This document shows positions 1 to 9,420 of a DNA stretch of 39,963 nt, one piece after another. A model generated the notes under the pieces. That model was not told the DNA's origin and did no database searches. It worked only from the letters and a program-made list of their open reading frames with translations. Location: assembly GCA_028277605.1 (NCBI GenBank), contig JANQFZ010000010.1, forward strand, positions 1-39,963. The letters are read 5' to 3'. Each line of letters starts with the position of its first letter. The first letter of the stretch is position 1. The DNA comes from Vallitaleaceae bacterium (GTDB lineage: Bacteria; Bacillota; Clostridia; Lachnospirales; Vallitaleaceae). Both the position numbers and the translations under genes were made by a program.

Positions 1-1
1 A

Positions 2-97
2 GATTTATTAGGGAAGGGAGTTAATCATGGGGAAGTGCTGTGGTATGACTTAAGAAGGACGGTTCTTGATGATTTGGAATTGAATAGAGGATGGTAA
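2..97 (+). CDS. C-terminal end of an unidentified gene
   Basis: An open frame enters from the left edge and stops with TAA at 95-97. It encodes about 31 residues ending in ELNRGW, with several charged residues and a DLRRT stretch that looks like real coding sequence. The stop lies 19 bases before a strong promoter, which fits the end of a preceding gene. The fragment is too short for me to assign a family. Confidence 0.5.
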   Translation, partial: DLLGKGVNHGEVLWYDLRRTVLDDLELNRGW

Positions 98-115
98 AAA
101 ATGACATTTAATATA

Positions 116-144
116 CTGACATAATTTGTATGACATGGTATAAT
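116..144 (+). promoter_or_regulatory. Sigma-A promoter of the signalling operon
   Basis: A CTGACA -35 box (116-121), a 17-base spacer and a perfect TATAAT (139-144) preceded by TGG form an extended -10 promoter. The predicted start near 151 lies about 50 bases before the kinase start codon, so it should drive the kinase, cheR, diguanylate cyclase and esterase genes. Confidence 0.75.
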
Positions 145-199
145 ATGTATTAAATACTAGAGATAATTAATTATGAAGCATTTTATAAAGGATGATCCT

Positions 200-3100
200 A
201 TGAAATGGTTTAGAAATAGAAAACTTAAAAGTAAGTTAACATTAGGGTTTAGTCTTGTTATACTACTTATGCTTGGTGCTGTAGCCTTTGGATACCTTGG
301 GCTTATTCATAATACCCATCAATTTGCTTCTTTTAAAAGTATTAATGATGAAATAAAGCTGGTCAACAACATTCAAAATGAGCTGAACTCTAGTCAAATA
401 GCTTTTAAGAGCTTTGTGGTTGAAGAGAATGAACCCATGACCTATGTTTTTGATGAACACCATGAGGCGATTAAGAGCCATATTGTTGAATTTATCACTA
501 CTAGCAAAAACGAAAAACGTCTTAACTATATAAAAAAAATAGAAAATAAAATCAATCAATATGGTATGGGATTTGTAAAAATCAAAGAGCTTAAGGAAAC
601 GATCGAAAGTAATTATCATGATGCAGCTGGTATAGGTTCAGATATGGTAGAAGTCTTAGATTCCATCCGTTCAACAGCTTTAGGTCAAGAGAACAAAGAG
701 TTGGTGGATAGTTCTGCAAGTGGCTTAAGGTACTTATTAAGTGCTAGACTTTATGCATCTAAATATTGCGATTTTCATAATATCATACATTATGATGCCT
801 ATCTGAAAGAGTATGATATGCTTATGGTGGATATCCAGCGAATCAATGCTTTATTTAAAACCGATTATCATGGAATTGAAAAATACGCAGGACTTTATAA
901 GGGAAAAATGTTGCAGCTCAATCAACTGATTCAGGAAATGGATGCATTAATTATAGAAATGGATGATATAGGAATAGAAATTATAGATAGTATCAATAAA
1001 ATACACAGTTCCATTACCGATGAGCAGACGAGATATGAAACAAAAGTAGAAAGGGATGCGCTAACATCTATTGGGGCTATGTTTCTTGTGTCTATAATAG
1101 CTATCATTTTATCTATCATTGTATCTATTTGGTTACTGAAAATGGTGGTCATCCCAATTAAGTCCTTAACGACAACATTTAAAGCTATTGCTCTAGGAGA
1201 GGTAGATTTAGATTTTAGGCTCGACGATAAGAAAAAAGATGAGATAGGAACTATGGCTTTAGCTTTTAATCAGTTTATGTTTAAACTAAAAGATATGATA
1301 AATGAGATAAGATACCAAAATAGGTTAAAAACAGCTCAGACAGAATTAAATGAATTAACTCGTACAGAGGAAGACATGAAAGTTATAGGTAAAGAAATTA
1401 TTAGCTATTTATGTCAAAATGTCGATGCTTTAATAGGAGCTTTCTTTATAAATGATGATGGAGAACTGTCTATGACAGCATCTTATGCTTATCAAAACCA
1501 AAGCACTATACCAAGAATTATTAAGCATGGAGAAGGTCTTATAGGACAAGCTGCTGTTGAAAAAAAATTATTGGTTGTAGAAGATGTGCCGAAAGACTAC
1601 ATAATTGTCTGCTCAGGACTTGGGGAAGCCATTCCTAAAAGTATTGTTATCTTACCCTGCTTATATGAAGAAGAACTTATGTGTTTAATAGAACTTGGTC
1701 ATTTGAAGCCCTATAGCCATCAAGAGCTTGTACTGCTAGAAGCATTATCGCATGTCATAGGTGTTTGTGTACATTCAGCGAAAACAAGAATACATATCAA
1801 AGCATTATTAGATACAACACTAAAGCAGTCGGAAGAATTACAGGTTCAGCAGGAAGAGCTACAGCAGACGAACGAAGAATTAGAGGAACAGACAGATATT
1901 TTAAAAGCATCTGAATCCCGTTTACAGATACAACAGGAAAAATTAAAGTTATCAAATGAAGCATTAATTCAACGGTCACAAGAGCTGGCTTATCAGAAGC
2001 AGGTACTCAATCAGAAAAATCAAGAAGTCAATGCTTCTAAAAAATTGCTAGAGGACAAGGCGCATGACTTAGAGATAGCTAATAAGTATAAGTCAGAGTT
2101 TCTTGCCAATATGTCTCATGAGTTAAGAACACCACTTAATAGTATACTGGTATTATCTCAATTATTATCTAATTGTAAGGAGAATCACCCCTTAACATCT
2201 AAAGAAATACAATATGCAGAAACCATACATACTTCAGGAAATGATTTACTTGCACTCATAAACGATGTACTGGATTTATCCAAAATAGAAGCTGGTAAGC
2301 TAGAGATTAACTATTCTGAAGTTGTATTAAGAGAACTTCTCAATGATAGCTATCAACTTTTTAAACCCATTGCAGAAGTTAAAAACATTACTTTCAAAAC
2401 ACACATTCAAGAGGATTTACCTAAGACAATACTATCCGATCGTATGCGTCTATCACAAGTTATAAAAAATCTAGCAGCTAATGCATTAAAATTCACATCC
2501 AAGGGCGGTGTAACTCTTTCTATAAGAAAACCAAACCAGCAGGATAAAGAGAAGATGAAGACTTCAAATCCCTGTATTGCAATTGAAATTAAAGACACAG
2601 GTATAGGGATACCAAAAGATAAACAGAATATTATATTTGAAGCTTTTTGTCAATCAGATGGGACAACCAGTAGGCGATATGGAGGTACAGGACTAGGTCT
2701 TTCAATATCTATGAGTCTTGTTCAGGCTATGGGTGGACAGATTCTATTAGAAAGCGAGCAAGAAAAAGGAAGTACCTTTACAGTACTATTACCTATGAAA
2801 CCACAAGATACGCCTTCGACGTTAAATCAAATCCATCATTATCAACCCATGGAACAGATGGATAAACCTATAGATACCATTAATTCTAAAAGTCTTCTTA
2901 TAATAGAAGATGATAAAACTTTTGCAGGTTTATTAGCTAATCTTGCTCAGGAAAAAGGATATAGTACAGAAATAGCCTATGATGGTTCATCAGGGATGGA
3001 ATGTGCCGTCACCATTCAGCCAGATGCTATTTTATTAGATATTGGATTACCGGATATGACTGGTATGGAACTTGCTAAGAAGCTTGAAGAAAATAATGAA

Positions 3101-4075
3101 ACCAAAGATATTCCTATTCATATTATAACAAGCATGGATAATAATGAAGAGCTATCCCATATGCCTCAGAGTATTATCGGCTATCTAAAGAAGCCGGTTG
3201 ATATTAAAATGATATATCATTCATTGTCGAAATTAGAATCCATCCATAAAAAAGATTTGAAAAAACTACTAATTATAGGGGAGTGTGGAGGAGAGAACTT
3301 TGAATATTTTACAAATCTATTGCAGGTTGAGTTACATAAAGTCGCTTCTGGGGAAGAGGGATTAAAGCACTTAGCTACAGGTAATTTCCAATGTGCCATA
3401 CTTGATGTAAAACTACCAGATATGCGTGGTATTGACTTCCTTATTCAACTTAAGCAAGAATTAGAGTATACCATACCTGTCATTATATATACCGATGAGA
3501 AAATAGATACTCAACAACTGGATGATATCAACCAATATGCAGAAAGTATAATTTTGAAAAGTTCTAAATCTAAGGAACGATTAATGGATGAAATATCTTG
3601 TTTTTTACAAGATATTAATAGAGTTAAGGACTATGATGAACTAAGGCTTAATTTTTCTATGAAAAAGGAAAAGCCAGCCCATCAGCTAGAAAGCAGCCCT
3701 ATGTTCCATAATAAAAAAATACTACTAGTAGATGATGATGAACGTAATCTATTTGCACTAACCAATCTTATAGAAAAGTATGGCATGCAGGTTATTGTGG
3801 CAAAAGATGGTGAAGAAGCCGTTAAAGCTTATAAAGATCATAAGGATTTAGATCTTATTCTTATGGATATTATGATGCCGAAGATGGATGGTTATGAAGC
3901 TATAAAATCTATTAGAAAAATTGAATTACATGAGAATATTCCTATCATTGCTTTAACAGCAAAAGCTATGAAAAAAGATAGAAATAAATGTATTGAAGCA
4001 GGAGCAAATGACTATATGACAAAGCCTATCCAGTCTAGAAAACTTTTATCTTTATTAAAGGTGTGGTTATCATGA
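200..4075 (+). CDS. Hybrid sensor histidine kinase with three receiver domains
   Basis: A 1291-residue membrane hybrid kinase. Visible in order: a membrane segment near residues 8-32, a helical extracytoplasmic sensor, a second membrane segment (about 288-313), HAMP (about 314-365), GAF (about 390-530), a Gln/Glu-rich coiled coil (about 540-625), HisKA with the phospho-His in SHELRTP (H640), a HATPase with N box NLAANALKF, DTGIGIP and GGTGLGLS, then receiver domains at about 898-1010, 1020-1135 and 1172-1288. The first and third receivers have the acidic pair and phospho-Asp (LLDIGLPD, LMDIMMPK). The middle one has LLIIGEC where the acidic pair should be, so it may be impaired. The ATG at 200 is chosen over the ATG at 173 because AAAGGATG lies 5-7 bases before it. 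The stop overlaps the cheR start (ATGA), so the two are translationally coupled. The signal sensed is unknown. Confidence 0.92.
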   Translation: MKWFRNRKLKSKLTLGFSLVILLMLGAVAFGYLGLIHNTHQFASFKSINDEIKLVNNIQNELNSSQIAFKSFVVEENEPMTYVFDEHHEAIKSHIVEFITTSKNEKRLNYIKKIENKINQYGMGFVKIKELKETIESNYHDAAGIGSDMVEVLDSIRSTALGQENKELVDSSASGLRYLLSARLYASKYCDFHNIIHYDAYLKEYDMLMVDIQRINALFKTDYHGIEKYAGLYKGKMLQLNQLIQEMDALIIEMDDIGIEIIDSINKIHSSITDEQTRYETKVERDALTSIGAMFLVSIIAIILSIIVSIWLLKMVVIPIKSLTTTFKAIALGEVDLDFRLDDKKKDEIGTMALAFNQFMFKLKDMINEIRYQNRLKTAQTELNELTRTEEDMKVIGKEIISYLCQNVDALIGAFFINDDGELSMTASYAYQNQSTIPRIIKHGEGLIGQAAVEKKLLVVEDVPKDYIIVCSGLGEAIPKSIVILPCLYEEELMCLIELGHLKPYSHQELVLLEALSHVIGVCVHSAKTRIHIKALLDTTLKQSEELQVQQEELQQTNEELEEQTDILKASESRLQIQQEKLKLSNEALIQRSQELAYQKQVLNQKNQEVNASKKLLEDKAHDLEIANKYKSEFLANMSHELRTPLNSILVLSQLLSNCKENHPLTSKEIQYAETIHTSGNDLLALINDVLDLSKIEAGKLEINYSEVVLRELLNDSYQLFKPIAEVKNITFKTHIQEDLPKTILSDRMRLSQVIKNLAANALKFTSKGGVTLSIRKPNQQDKEKMKTSNPCIAIEIKDTGIGIPKDKQNIIFEAFCQSDGTTSRRYGGTGLGLSISMSLVQAMGGQILLESEQEKGSTFTVLLPMKPQDTPSTLNQIHHYQPMEQMDKPIDTINSKSLLIIEDDKTFAGLLANLAQEKGYSTEIAYDGSSGMECAVTIQPDAILLDIGLPDMTGMELAKKLEENNETKDIPIHIITSMDNNEELSHMPQSIIGYLKKPVDIKMIYHSLSKLESIHKKDLKKLLIIGECGGENFEYFTNLLQVELHKVASGEEGLKHLATGNFQCAILDVKLPDMRGIDFLIQLKQELEYTIPVIIYTDEKIDTQQLDDINQYAESIILKSSKSKERLMDEISCFLQDINRVKDYDELRLNFSMKKEKPAHQLESSPMFHNKKILLVDDDERNLFALTNLIEKYGMQVIVAKDGEEAVKAYKDHKDLDLILMDIMMPKMDGYEAIKSIRKIELHENIPIIALTAKAMKKDRNKCIEAGANDYMTKPIQSRKLLSLLKVWLS

Positions 4076-4908
4076 TTGATGAAAAAGAAGAGATTAAGGA
4101 CACTGAAGATATAGAAATACAACTATTTTTGGAAGGGATGTACTTAAAGTATGGTTATGATTTTAGAGACTATTCTAGAAGGCATATAAAACGTAGAATT
4201 AAAAATTTAATTGCGCTTAATAGTTTTAATAGTATATCAGAAATGCAGTATCAGATGCTTATCGATTATAATTTTTTCAAAAGTATACTACCCTATTTTT
4301 CTATTAATGTAACCGAAATGTTTAGAAATCCCAGTTTATTTAATTTTATAAGAAAAGAAATTTTACCTTTATTAAGTACTTACCCAATGTTAAAAATATG
4401 GCATGCAGGGTGTTCTACAGGAGAAGAAGTTTATTCTATGGCAATCTTATTACATGAATACGGTCTTTACGATAGATGCCAGCTGTATGCAACAGATTTT
4501 AATGAAGATATATTGAATAAAGCCAAAGAAGGTCAGTTTTCTTTAGAGCAAATTAAAAAGTACACAAATAATTATATACAATCTGGAGGCTTAGAGGATT
4601 TTTCGGATTATTATACCATTCATTATCAAACAGCCCTCATAAATTCTGAGTTAAAAAAGAATATTATCTTTGCCAATCATAATCTTGTAACCGATCAAGT
4701 GTTTGGAGAAATGCATATGATTGTATGCAGGAATGTTTTGATATATTTTAATCATACGCTTCAGGAAAAAGTTATCCAATTATTTAAGACCAGCTTATGT
4801 AAAGGAGGCATTCTCTGCCTGGGTTCTAAAGAAACCCTATTAATTGATAAAGAAAAAGAAATTGAGGTTTATGCTCAAAAGCAGAAAATATATAGAAAAA
4901 GTTATTAA
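4072..4908 (+). CDS. cheR: CheR-type protein-glutamate methyltransferase
   Basis: A 278-residue SAM-dependent methyltransferase of the CheR family, which normally methylates glutamates on chemoreceptors. The all-helical N domain (about 10-70) has the YSRRHIKRRI stretch, and the Rossmann domain has the SAM motif GCSTGEEVYSMA and the later CRNVLIYF motif, all conserved. The ATG at 4072 is preferred over an in-frame GTG at 4063 because AAAGGTG sits 7-8 bases before it. It overlaps the kinase stop by four bases. No chemoreceptor, CheA or CheB lies nearby, so the substrate may be the HAMP/coiled-coil portion of the neighbouring kinase; that is inference. Confidence 0.9.
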   Translation: MIDEKEEIKDTEDIEIQLFLEGMYLKYGYDFRDYSRRHIKRRIKNLIALNSFNSISEMQYQMLIDYNFFKSILPYFSINVTEMFRNPSLFNFIRKEILPLLSTYPMLKIWHAGCSTGEEVYSMAILLHEYGLYDRCQLYATDFNEDILNKAKEGQFSLEQIKKYTNNYIQSGGLEDFSDYYTIHYQTALINSELKKNIIFANHNLVTDQVFGEMHMIVCRNVLIYFNHTLQEKVIQLFKTSLCKGGILCLGSKETLLIDKEKEIEVYAQKQKIYRKSY

Positions 4909-5009
4909 AAAAAACCATAAGTTGTGTCATAATAGTATATGACTTGAAATAAAACAAGGATGTTATAAGCCGTGGATAGGTTATGGCATATGTACTAGGG
5001 AGAGTTCGT

Positions 5010-5993
5010 ATGAAACAAAAGGTAAATATACTTATAGTAGATGATAAGAAAGAAAACCATTTAGTCATGGAAAGTGTTATCACAGATGAAGAACTAAATT
5101 TAGTTAAAGCATTTTCCGGAGAAGAAGCTTTAGAACTATGTTTATCTCATTCATTTGCTGTCATACTCATGGATGTTCAAATGCCAAGTATGGATGGCTT
5201 TGAAGCAGCTAAATTATTAAGAAGCATTAAGAAAACCAAACATATTCCAATTATCTTCATTACTGCATTAAGTAAAGAACAGCACGCACAGTTTAAAGGC
5301 TACGAAGTTGGTGCGGTAGATTATTTGTTTAAACCCTTTGATCCTATTATTCTTCAAAGTAAAATAAAGATATTTAAGGAGTTATATCTTCAGAGAAGAC
5401 TTATAGAAAAACAAGCTGAAGAGTTAGCTGCTAAAGTGGAAGAACTCAATCGTATACAAGAAGAAAAAACACAGTTAGAAACTATAAGCATGCAGGATTG
5501 TTTAACCAAGACTTATAACAGAAGAGGCGTTGACAGACTCTTTAATATGCACTGGAAAAACTGTCTAGGCTATCGCATACCTTTATCTGTTATTCTAATA
5601 GATATCGACCATTTTAAGAAATATAACGATAAGTATGGCCATGTAAGTGGTGATGAAGTACTTAAACAGGTATCTAAGGTTTTAATGTACAGTGTAGTAA
5701 GGTCTGAAGATTTTGTTGGCAGGTTTGGAGGAGAAGAGTTTTTAATTGTTTTACCTAATACCCCTTTAGAGGGAGCCATACTGATAGCAGAACGTATTAA
5801 CGAAGCGTTGTTAGAATTGAATATTGAACATAATCAAAATGAGGAATATGGACGTGTTACTGTAAGTATGGGAATTGCTACGACTATTCCAACGCCTTAT
5901 AATTCACCGATTGACATTATCAATCAGACCGATTCATTATTATATGAAGCAAAGTATTCTGGCAGGAATACCTACAAATACGTGAAAATGTAA
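5010..5993 (+). CDS. Response regulator diguanylate cyclase (REC-GGDEF)
   Basis: A 327-residue protein with a receiver domain (about 5-120, phospho-Asp D55 in LMDVQMP), a coiled-coil linker (about 130-165) and a GGDEF domain. The catalytic loop is GGEEF (240-244) and the product-inhibition I-site RSED sits at 231-234, exactly five residues before it, so cyclase activity and c-di-GMP feedback are both predicted. The layout is WspR-like. The start at 5010 follows AGGGAGAG by about five bases; an upstream in-frame ATG at 4983 has no ribosome site. It is probably phosphorylated by the kinase two genes upstream. A 101-base gap separates it from cheR. Confidence 0.93.
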   Translation: MKQKVNILIVDDKKENHLVMESVITDEELNLVKAFSGEEALELCLSHSFAVILMDVQMPSMDGFEAAKLLRSIKKTKHIPIIFITALSKEQHAQFKGYEVGAVDYLFKPFDPIILQSKIKIFKELYLQRRLIEKQAEELAAKVEELNRIQEEKTQLETISMQDCLTKTYNRRGVDRLFNMHWKNCLGYRIPLSVILIDIDHFKKYNDKYGHVSGDEVLKQVSKVLMYSVVRSEDFVGRFGGEEFLIVLPNTPLEGAILIAERINEALLELNIEHNQNEEYGRVTVSMGIATTIPTPYNSPIDIINQTDSLLYEAKYSGRNTYKYVKM

Positions 5994-6025
5994 TAGAACT
6001 AAGATTAATATGAGGAGTGTTAGTT

Positions 6026-6820
6026 ATGGCTTTACTGCAATGTGATTTTCGTTCTGAAGTATTAGGTCTGGATACACAAATGAATGTTCTATTACCTGAA
6101 AAAAATAGAACGACAGGTAAAAAATATCCAGTGCTGTATTTATTACATGGCTTATCAGACGATCATAAATCTTGGCAGAGAAGAACTGCCATTGAACGTT
6201 ATCTTCAAGATAAAGAACTGATTGTTATCATGCCAAATGTACATAGAAGTTTTTATACGGATATGGCTGTAGGCTATCCATACTGGACGTTTATCAGTCA
6301 AGAAGTTCCCAGTTTTTCTGAAGCTTTTTTTCCAATCTCAACCCATAGACAGGATACATTTGTTGCAGGACTATCTATGGGAGGATTTGGTGCTTTTAAA
6401 TTGGCTCTTAACCTTCCTGAAAAATTTTCCAAAGCAGCTAGTTTATCTGGGGCATTAGATATGATAGACAGAATAAAAAGAAGAGAGCAGGCTATAAAAG
6501 AAGGACAATCGACTCTTGAAGATGTAGATGTATTTTATCAATACGAAATGTCAAACATTTTTGGTAGCTATAAAGATATGAAAGAGTCCAGTAATAATTT
6601 ATTTGAGGTTATCCTGAAGCAGTTAAAAGCTGGAAAAAAGATGCCAGATTTATTCCAATGTTGTGGTACAGATGACTTTTTATATGGGGGTAATATTGCT
6701 TTTAGAGATTTTGCTCTAAATCATCATTTGAATTTAGAATATACAGAAGGGCTAGGAACCCATACATGGGATTATTGGGACAAAATGATACAAAAAGTCC
6801 TTAACTGGCTTCCTGTATAG
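6026..6820 (+). CDS. Esterase D-type alpha/beta hydrolase
   Basis: A 264-residue serine hydrolase of the esterase D / tributyrin esterase (EstA) family, likely cytoplasmic, acting on short-chain or acetyl esters. The oxyanion region LLHGLSDDH, the nucleophile elbow GLSMGG (S117), D216 in CGTDDF and H246 in GTHTWDYW form a complete catalytic triad. The ATG at 6026 follows GAGGAG by eight bases. It lies 32 bases after the cyclase stop and ends at a strong terminator, so it is the last gene of the signalling operon; a functional link to c-di-GMP signalling is not evident. S-formylglutathione hydrolase is a related alternative. Confidence 0.88.
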   Translation: MALLQCDFRSEVLGLDTQMNVLLPEKNRTTGKKYPVLYLLHGLSDDHKSWQRRTAIERYLQDKELIVIMPNVHRSFYTDMAVGYPYWTFISQEVPSFSEAFFPISTHRQDTFVAGLSMGGFGAFKLALNLPEKFSKAASLSGALDMIDRIKRREQAIKEGQSTLEDVDVFYQYEMSNIFGSYKDMKESSNNLFEVILKQLKAGKKMPDLFQCCGTDDFLYGGNIAFRDFALNHHLNLEYTEGLGTHTWDYWDKMIQKVLNWLPV

Positions 6821-6846
6821 TTTTTCTAATTAAAGAATTAAGAAAT

Positions 6847-6888
6847 AGTCTGTTCCTTTGTATTTTTATAGGGGAACAGACTGTTTTT
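6847..6888 (+). terminator. Intrinsic terminator after the esterase gene
   Basis: A perfect 10-base-pair stem (6847-6856 with 6873-6882) and a 16-base loop are followed by a T run at 6884-6888. It lies between convergent genes and may also stop transcription of the minus-strand gene. Confidence 0.85.
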
Positions 6889-6914
6889 AGCTAATTATTC
6901 TATTGTCGTATTAT

Positions 6915-7295
6915 TTATAAACATGGGCATAATTCTTCTGGAGCATAGGAAGCAATGATTTTAATTCTGAAGCAGCCTCCAGTACATACTGTATCAGGTA
7001 TTGGAAAACAAAATTCAGTTTTCCTACAATCACATTCATCTTTGCCTTTTTCACACTTAGGTTGTAGCTGAACGACCTTTATACCTTGAAGCTTATCATT
7101 TTCATCGCATAAAAGAGCTGCTACATTGACCTTTTTATTTGCACAAGCTCTTAATTTAACAGGTACTCTAATGATTCGCCCTACACAATCTAAATCCCCT
7201 AAATCAATGCACTTGGTTACAATAAAATTCCCACAGGGTTTCAGCATGATCTTTTCACAATCTTCACAACAGCAGACATTATCTAATTCGTTCAC
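6915..7295 (-). CDS. Cys-rich hypothetical protein, possibly a spore surface protein
   Basis: A 126-residue protein with about 15 cysteines: VCCCEDCEK at the start, CDC in the middle and a CPCL C-terminus. Its central part (about 38-75, with RIIRVPVKLRACANKKV) reads like a beta-sandwich strand pattern. The start is GTG with AAGGAGGG about seven bases upstream. I do not recognise a family. The Cys-rich composition and the neighbouring gene with a sigma-K-like promoter suggest a spore coat or exosporium protein crosslinked by disulfides, which is inference. A weak sigma-K-like match (AC, 15 bases, TATATAGTA) lies upstream, with non-ideal spacing. Confidence 0.75.
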   Translation of the reverse strand: MNELDNVCCCEDCEKIMLKPCGNFIVTKCIDLGDLDCVGRIIRVPVKLRACANKKVNVAALLCDENDKLQGIKVVQLQPKCEKGKDECDCRKTEFCFPIPDTVCTGGCFRIKIIASYAPEELCPCL

Positions 7296-7401
7296 ATCTT
7301 TCCCTCCTTCACCATTTCATCTACTATATACTATTTAAAAACTTAGTAAAATGGGACAATCTTGACAAAAAAACTTTATACTAGTAAAAGCTTTACAATA
7401 C

Positions 7402-7665
7402 TTAGCAAATCCATTCTTGTCCTGATTGTTTTTTACAAGGGAGTATTAAGGTAATCGGGACAACAATAACTGAATCATTAGCGTTAAATTGAACCGTTTT
7501 TTCGACTATATAAGTTTGAGGTAATATCTGTTGTAATTGTTTTGAGCAGTCTATAATTTTTGCGGCATAATACTCTGCTGTAGGTAATGAACGGTTGTTT
7601 TTTACCACATAATGTGTAGCCTTGTTGTTATCTAATACATTCAACAGAGTAGATTTATTTACCAA
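7402..7665 (-). CDS. Small hypothetical protein with sigma-K-like promoter
   Basis: An 87-residue protein of unknown family with a helical N-terminal half and a beta-rich C-terminal half, ending in QEWIC; it has three cysteines in all. I choose the TTG at 7665 because a clear AGGGAGG lies seven bases before it; the upstream ATG at 7689 has no ribosome site and would place this motif inside the coding sequence. A sigma-K-like promoter (7702-7729) precedes it, suggesting expression in the mother cell late in sporulation. It and the following Cys-rich gene may form a small spore-associated unit. Function unknown. Confidence 0.7.
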   Translation of the reverse strand: MVNKSTLLNVLDNNKATHYVVKNNRSLPTAEYYAAKIIDCSKQLQQILPQTYIVEKTVQFNANDSVIVVPITLILPCKKQSGQEWIC

Positions 7666-7701
7666 AACTAATACCTCCCTTTTATTCATATCTTATAGTA
7701 C

Positions 7702-7729
7702 TAGCTTATGCGTGGTTACAAATAAGTGT
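7702..7729 (-). promoter_or_regulatory. Sigma-K-like promoter
   Basis: On the minus strand, AC followed by exactly 17 bases and CATAAGCTA matches the sigma-K consensus (AC, 16-17 bases, CATAnnnTA). It lies about 37 bases before the TTG start of the 87-residue gene. Confidence 0.5.
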
Positions 7730-7880
7730 AACAAAATCAGCTATAAATCATAAAACCTTGATTTTATGTGAAGTCTTTGTTAGAATTCATGGAGTAACTA
7801 AAAAAGTCATACTAACACTTTTTATGGATTTAACCATAGTAATATAGCATGACATTTGTAAGGCGTCATAAGGAGGCTAT

Positions 7881-9260
7881 ATGGATCGTTCAAAGCAATT
7901 AGGCGAAGCAAGAGTAGGAAAACTGTTACTTAAATTTTCAATACCTGCAATTATAGGTATGCTGGTGAATGCTTTATATAATATTGTGGATAGAGTTTTT
8001 ATCGGCAGAGGTGTGGGAACAGATGCCATAGCAGGTATAACGATAGGATTTCCAGTCATGATTATAATTATGGCATTTGGTATGTTAATAGGGTTAGGTG
8101 CAACCTCTTTAATTTCTATTCGTTTAGGAGAGCAAAAGAAAGAGGATGCAGAGCATATACTAGGAAATGCTATGGTTTTATTAATTGGTATCTCTATTAT
8201 CATTACTATTTTGGGGTTAGTATTTCTAAATCCTATATTGAATGCATTAGGAGCTAGAGGTGATGTACTAGATTACTCAAGACAGTATTTGACCATCATA
8301 TTAGCTGGGTCAATCTTTCAATCGATTGGATTTGGTATGAATGGTTTTATAAGAGCAGAGGGTAATCCTAAGATTGCTATGATGACCATGCTAATAGGTG
8401 GATTAATTAATATAGCGTTAGATCCCGTTTTTATATTTGTTTTTCGTTTAGGTATCAGAGGTGCTGCTTTTGCTACAATATTTTCTCAAGCAATTTCATC
8501 TATTTGGGTCTTATACTACTATTTTGGGAAAAAAAGTCTATTAAAAGTACATGTGAAAAACTTCAGACTAAAACTATCGGTTGTTGGTAGAATTGTTGCT
8601 ATTGGCTCAGCTCCTTTTGCAATGCAAATAGCTGCTAGCGGTATTGCTATGCTTTTTAACAAAAGCCTATTACAGTATAGTGGGGATGTTGCTGTATCTG
8701 CTTATGGAATAATTAATAGTATAGCTTTGTTGATATTAATGCCTATATTTGGTATCAATCAGGGAGCCCAGCCAATAATCAGCTATAATTACGGAGCAAA
8801 ACAGTATAATAGGGTAATAAAAGCGCTTAAGTTAGCTATTCTGGCTGCTACCTCTATTGTGATATTAGGGTTTATTATCACTTTTTTATTTCCAACTCAA
8901 TTGATTGGGCTTTTTAATCAAGAAGATATGGAACTCATAGAAATTGGTGTAAACGGTATTAGAATTTACTTGTTTATGTTGCCTATCATTGGTTTTCAAA
9001 TTGTAAGTTCTAACTATTTTCAAGCGGTTGGCAAACCAAAACACGCGATGTTTTTAAGCTTATCTAGACAAGTATTATTTCTGATACCAGCAGTACTACT
9101 GCTTCCAAGATTCTATGACTTAAATGGCATATGGATGGCAGGACCTGTTTCGGATGTAGCATCGTCCATATTGACAGCAGTATTTTTATTTGTTGAACTA
9201 AAGCATTTAGATTTTGCTCATAATAATAACTTGGCGGATTCTGCATTAAACTCAAGGTAA
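7881..9260 (+). CDS. MATE family multidrug/sodium antiporter
   Basis: A 459-residue integral membrane exporter with about 12 membrane helices in two homologous MatE halves (about 17-175 and 240-400). The N-terminal signature ALYNIVDRVFIGRGVG and the second-half NQGAQPIISYNYGA are typical of the DinF/NorM-like clostridial MATE group, which exports cationic drugs in exchange for Na+ or H+. AAGGAGG lies five bases before the ATG. The gene stands alone, with a terminator directly downstream. The substrate cannot be told from the sequence. Confidence 0.93.
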   Translation: MDRSKQLGEARVGKLLLKFSIPAIIGMLVNALYNIVDRVFIGRGVGTDAIAGITIGFPVMIIIMAFGMLIGLGATSLISIRLGEQKKEDAEHILGNAMVLLIGISIIITILGLVFLNPILNALGARGDVLDYSRQYLTIILAGSIFQSIGFGMNGFIRAEGNPKIAMMTMLIGGLINIALDPVFIFVFRLGIRGAAFATIFSQAISSIWVLYYYFGKKSLLKVHVKNFRLKLSVVGRIVAIGSAPFAMQIAASGIAMLFNKSLLQYSGDVAVSAYGIINSIALLILMPIFGINQGAQPIISYNYGAKQYNRVIKALKLAILAATSIVILGFIITFLFPTQLIGLFNQEDMELIEIGVNGIRIYLFMLPIIGFQIVSSNYFQAVGKPKHAMFLSLSRQVLFLIPAVLLLPRFYDLNGIWMAGPVSDVASSILTAVFLFVELKHLDFAHNNNLADSALNSR

Positions 9261-9298
9261 TTTTTATAAAATTAATCTTAATGGATATTAGCATAAAA

Positions 9299-9324
9299 GG
9301 ACTTGGGTATCAGGTCCTTTTTTT
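9299..9324 (+). terminator. Intrinsic terminator after the MATE gene
   Basis: GGACTTG (9299-9305) pairs with CAGGTCC (9311-9317) with one G-U pair and a five-base loop, followed by seven T residues. Confidence 0.85.
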
Positions 9325-9420
9325 GCGTTATAATAAACTTCATTATGTTTAGCAATTTATAAAAAAATGATAAGCATGCCATCAATTCGATTAGTATATA
9401 TTGTTGATTAATCTTGTTTT

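Noticed and set aside
7126..7338. 70-codon plus-strand frame opposite the Cys-rich gene
   Set aside because: The minus-strand gene has a proper ribosome site; this frame has none.
7877..8203. 108-codon minus-strand frame opposite the MATE gene
   Set aside because: It is an antisense shadow rich in Ile/Pro/Ser of a well-supported membrane protein gene.
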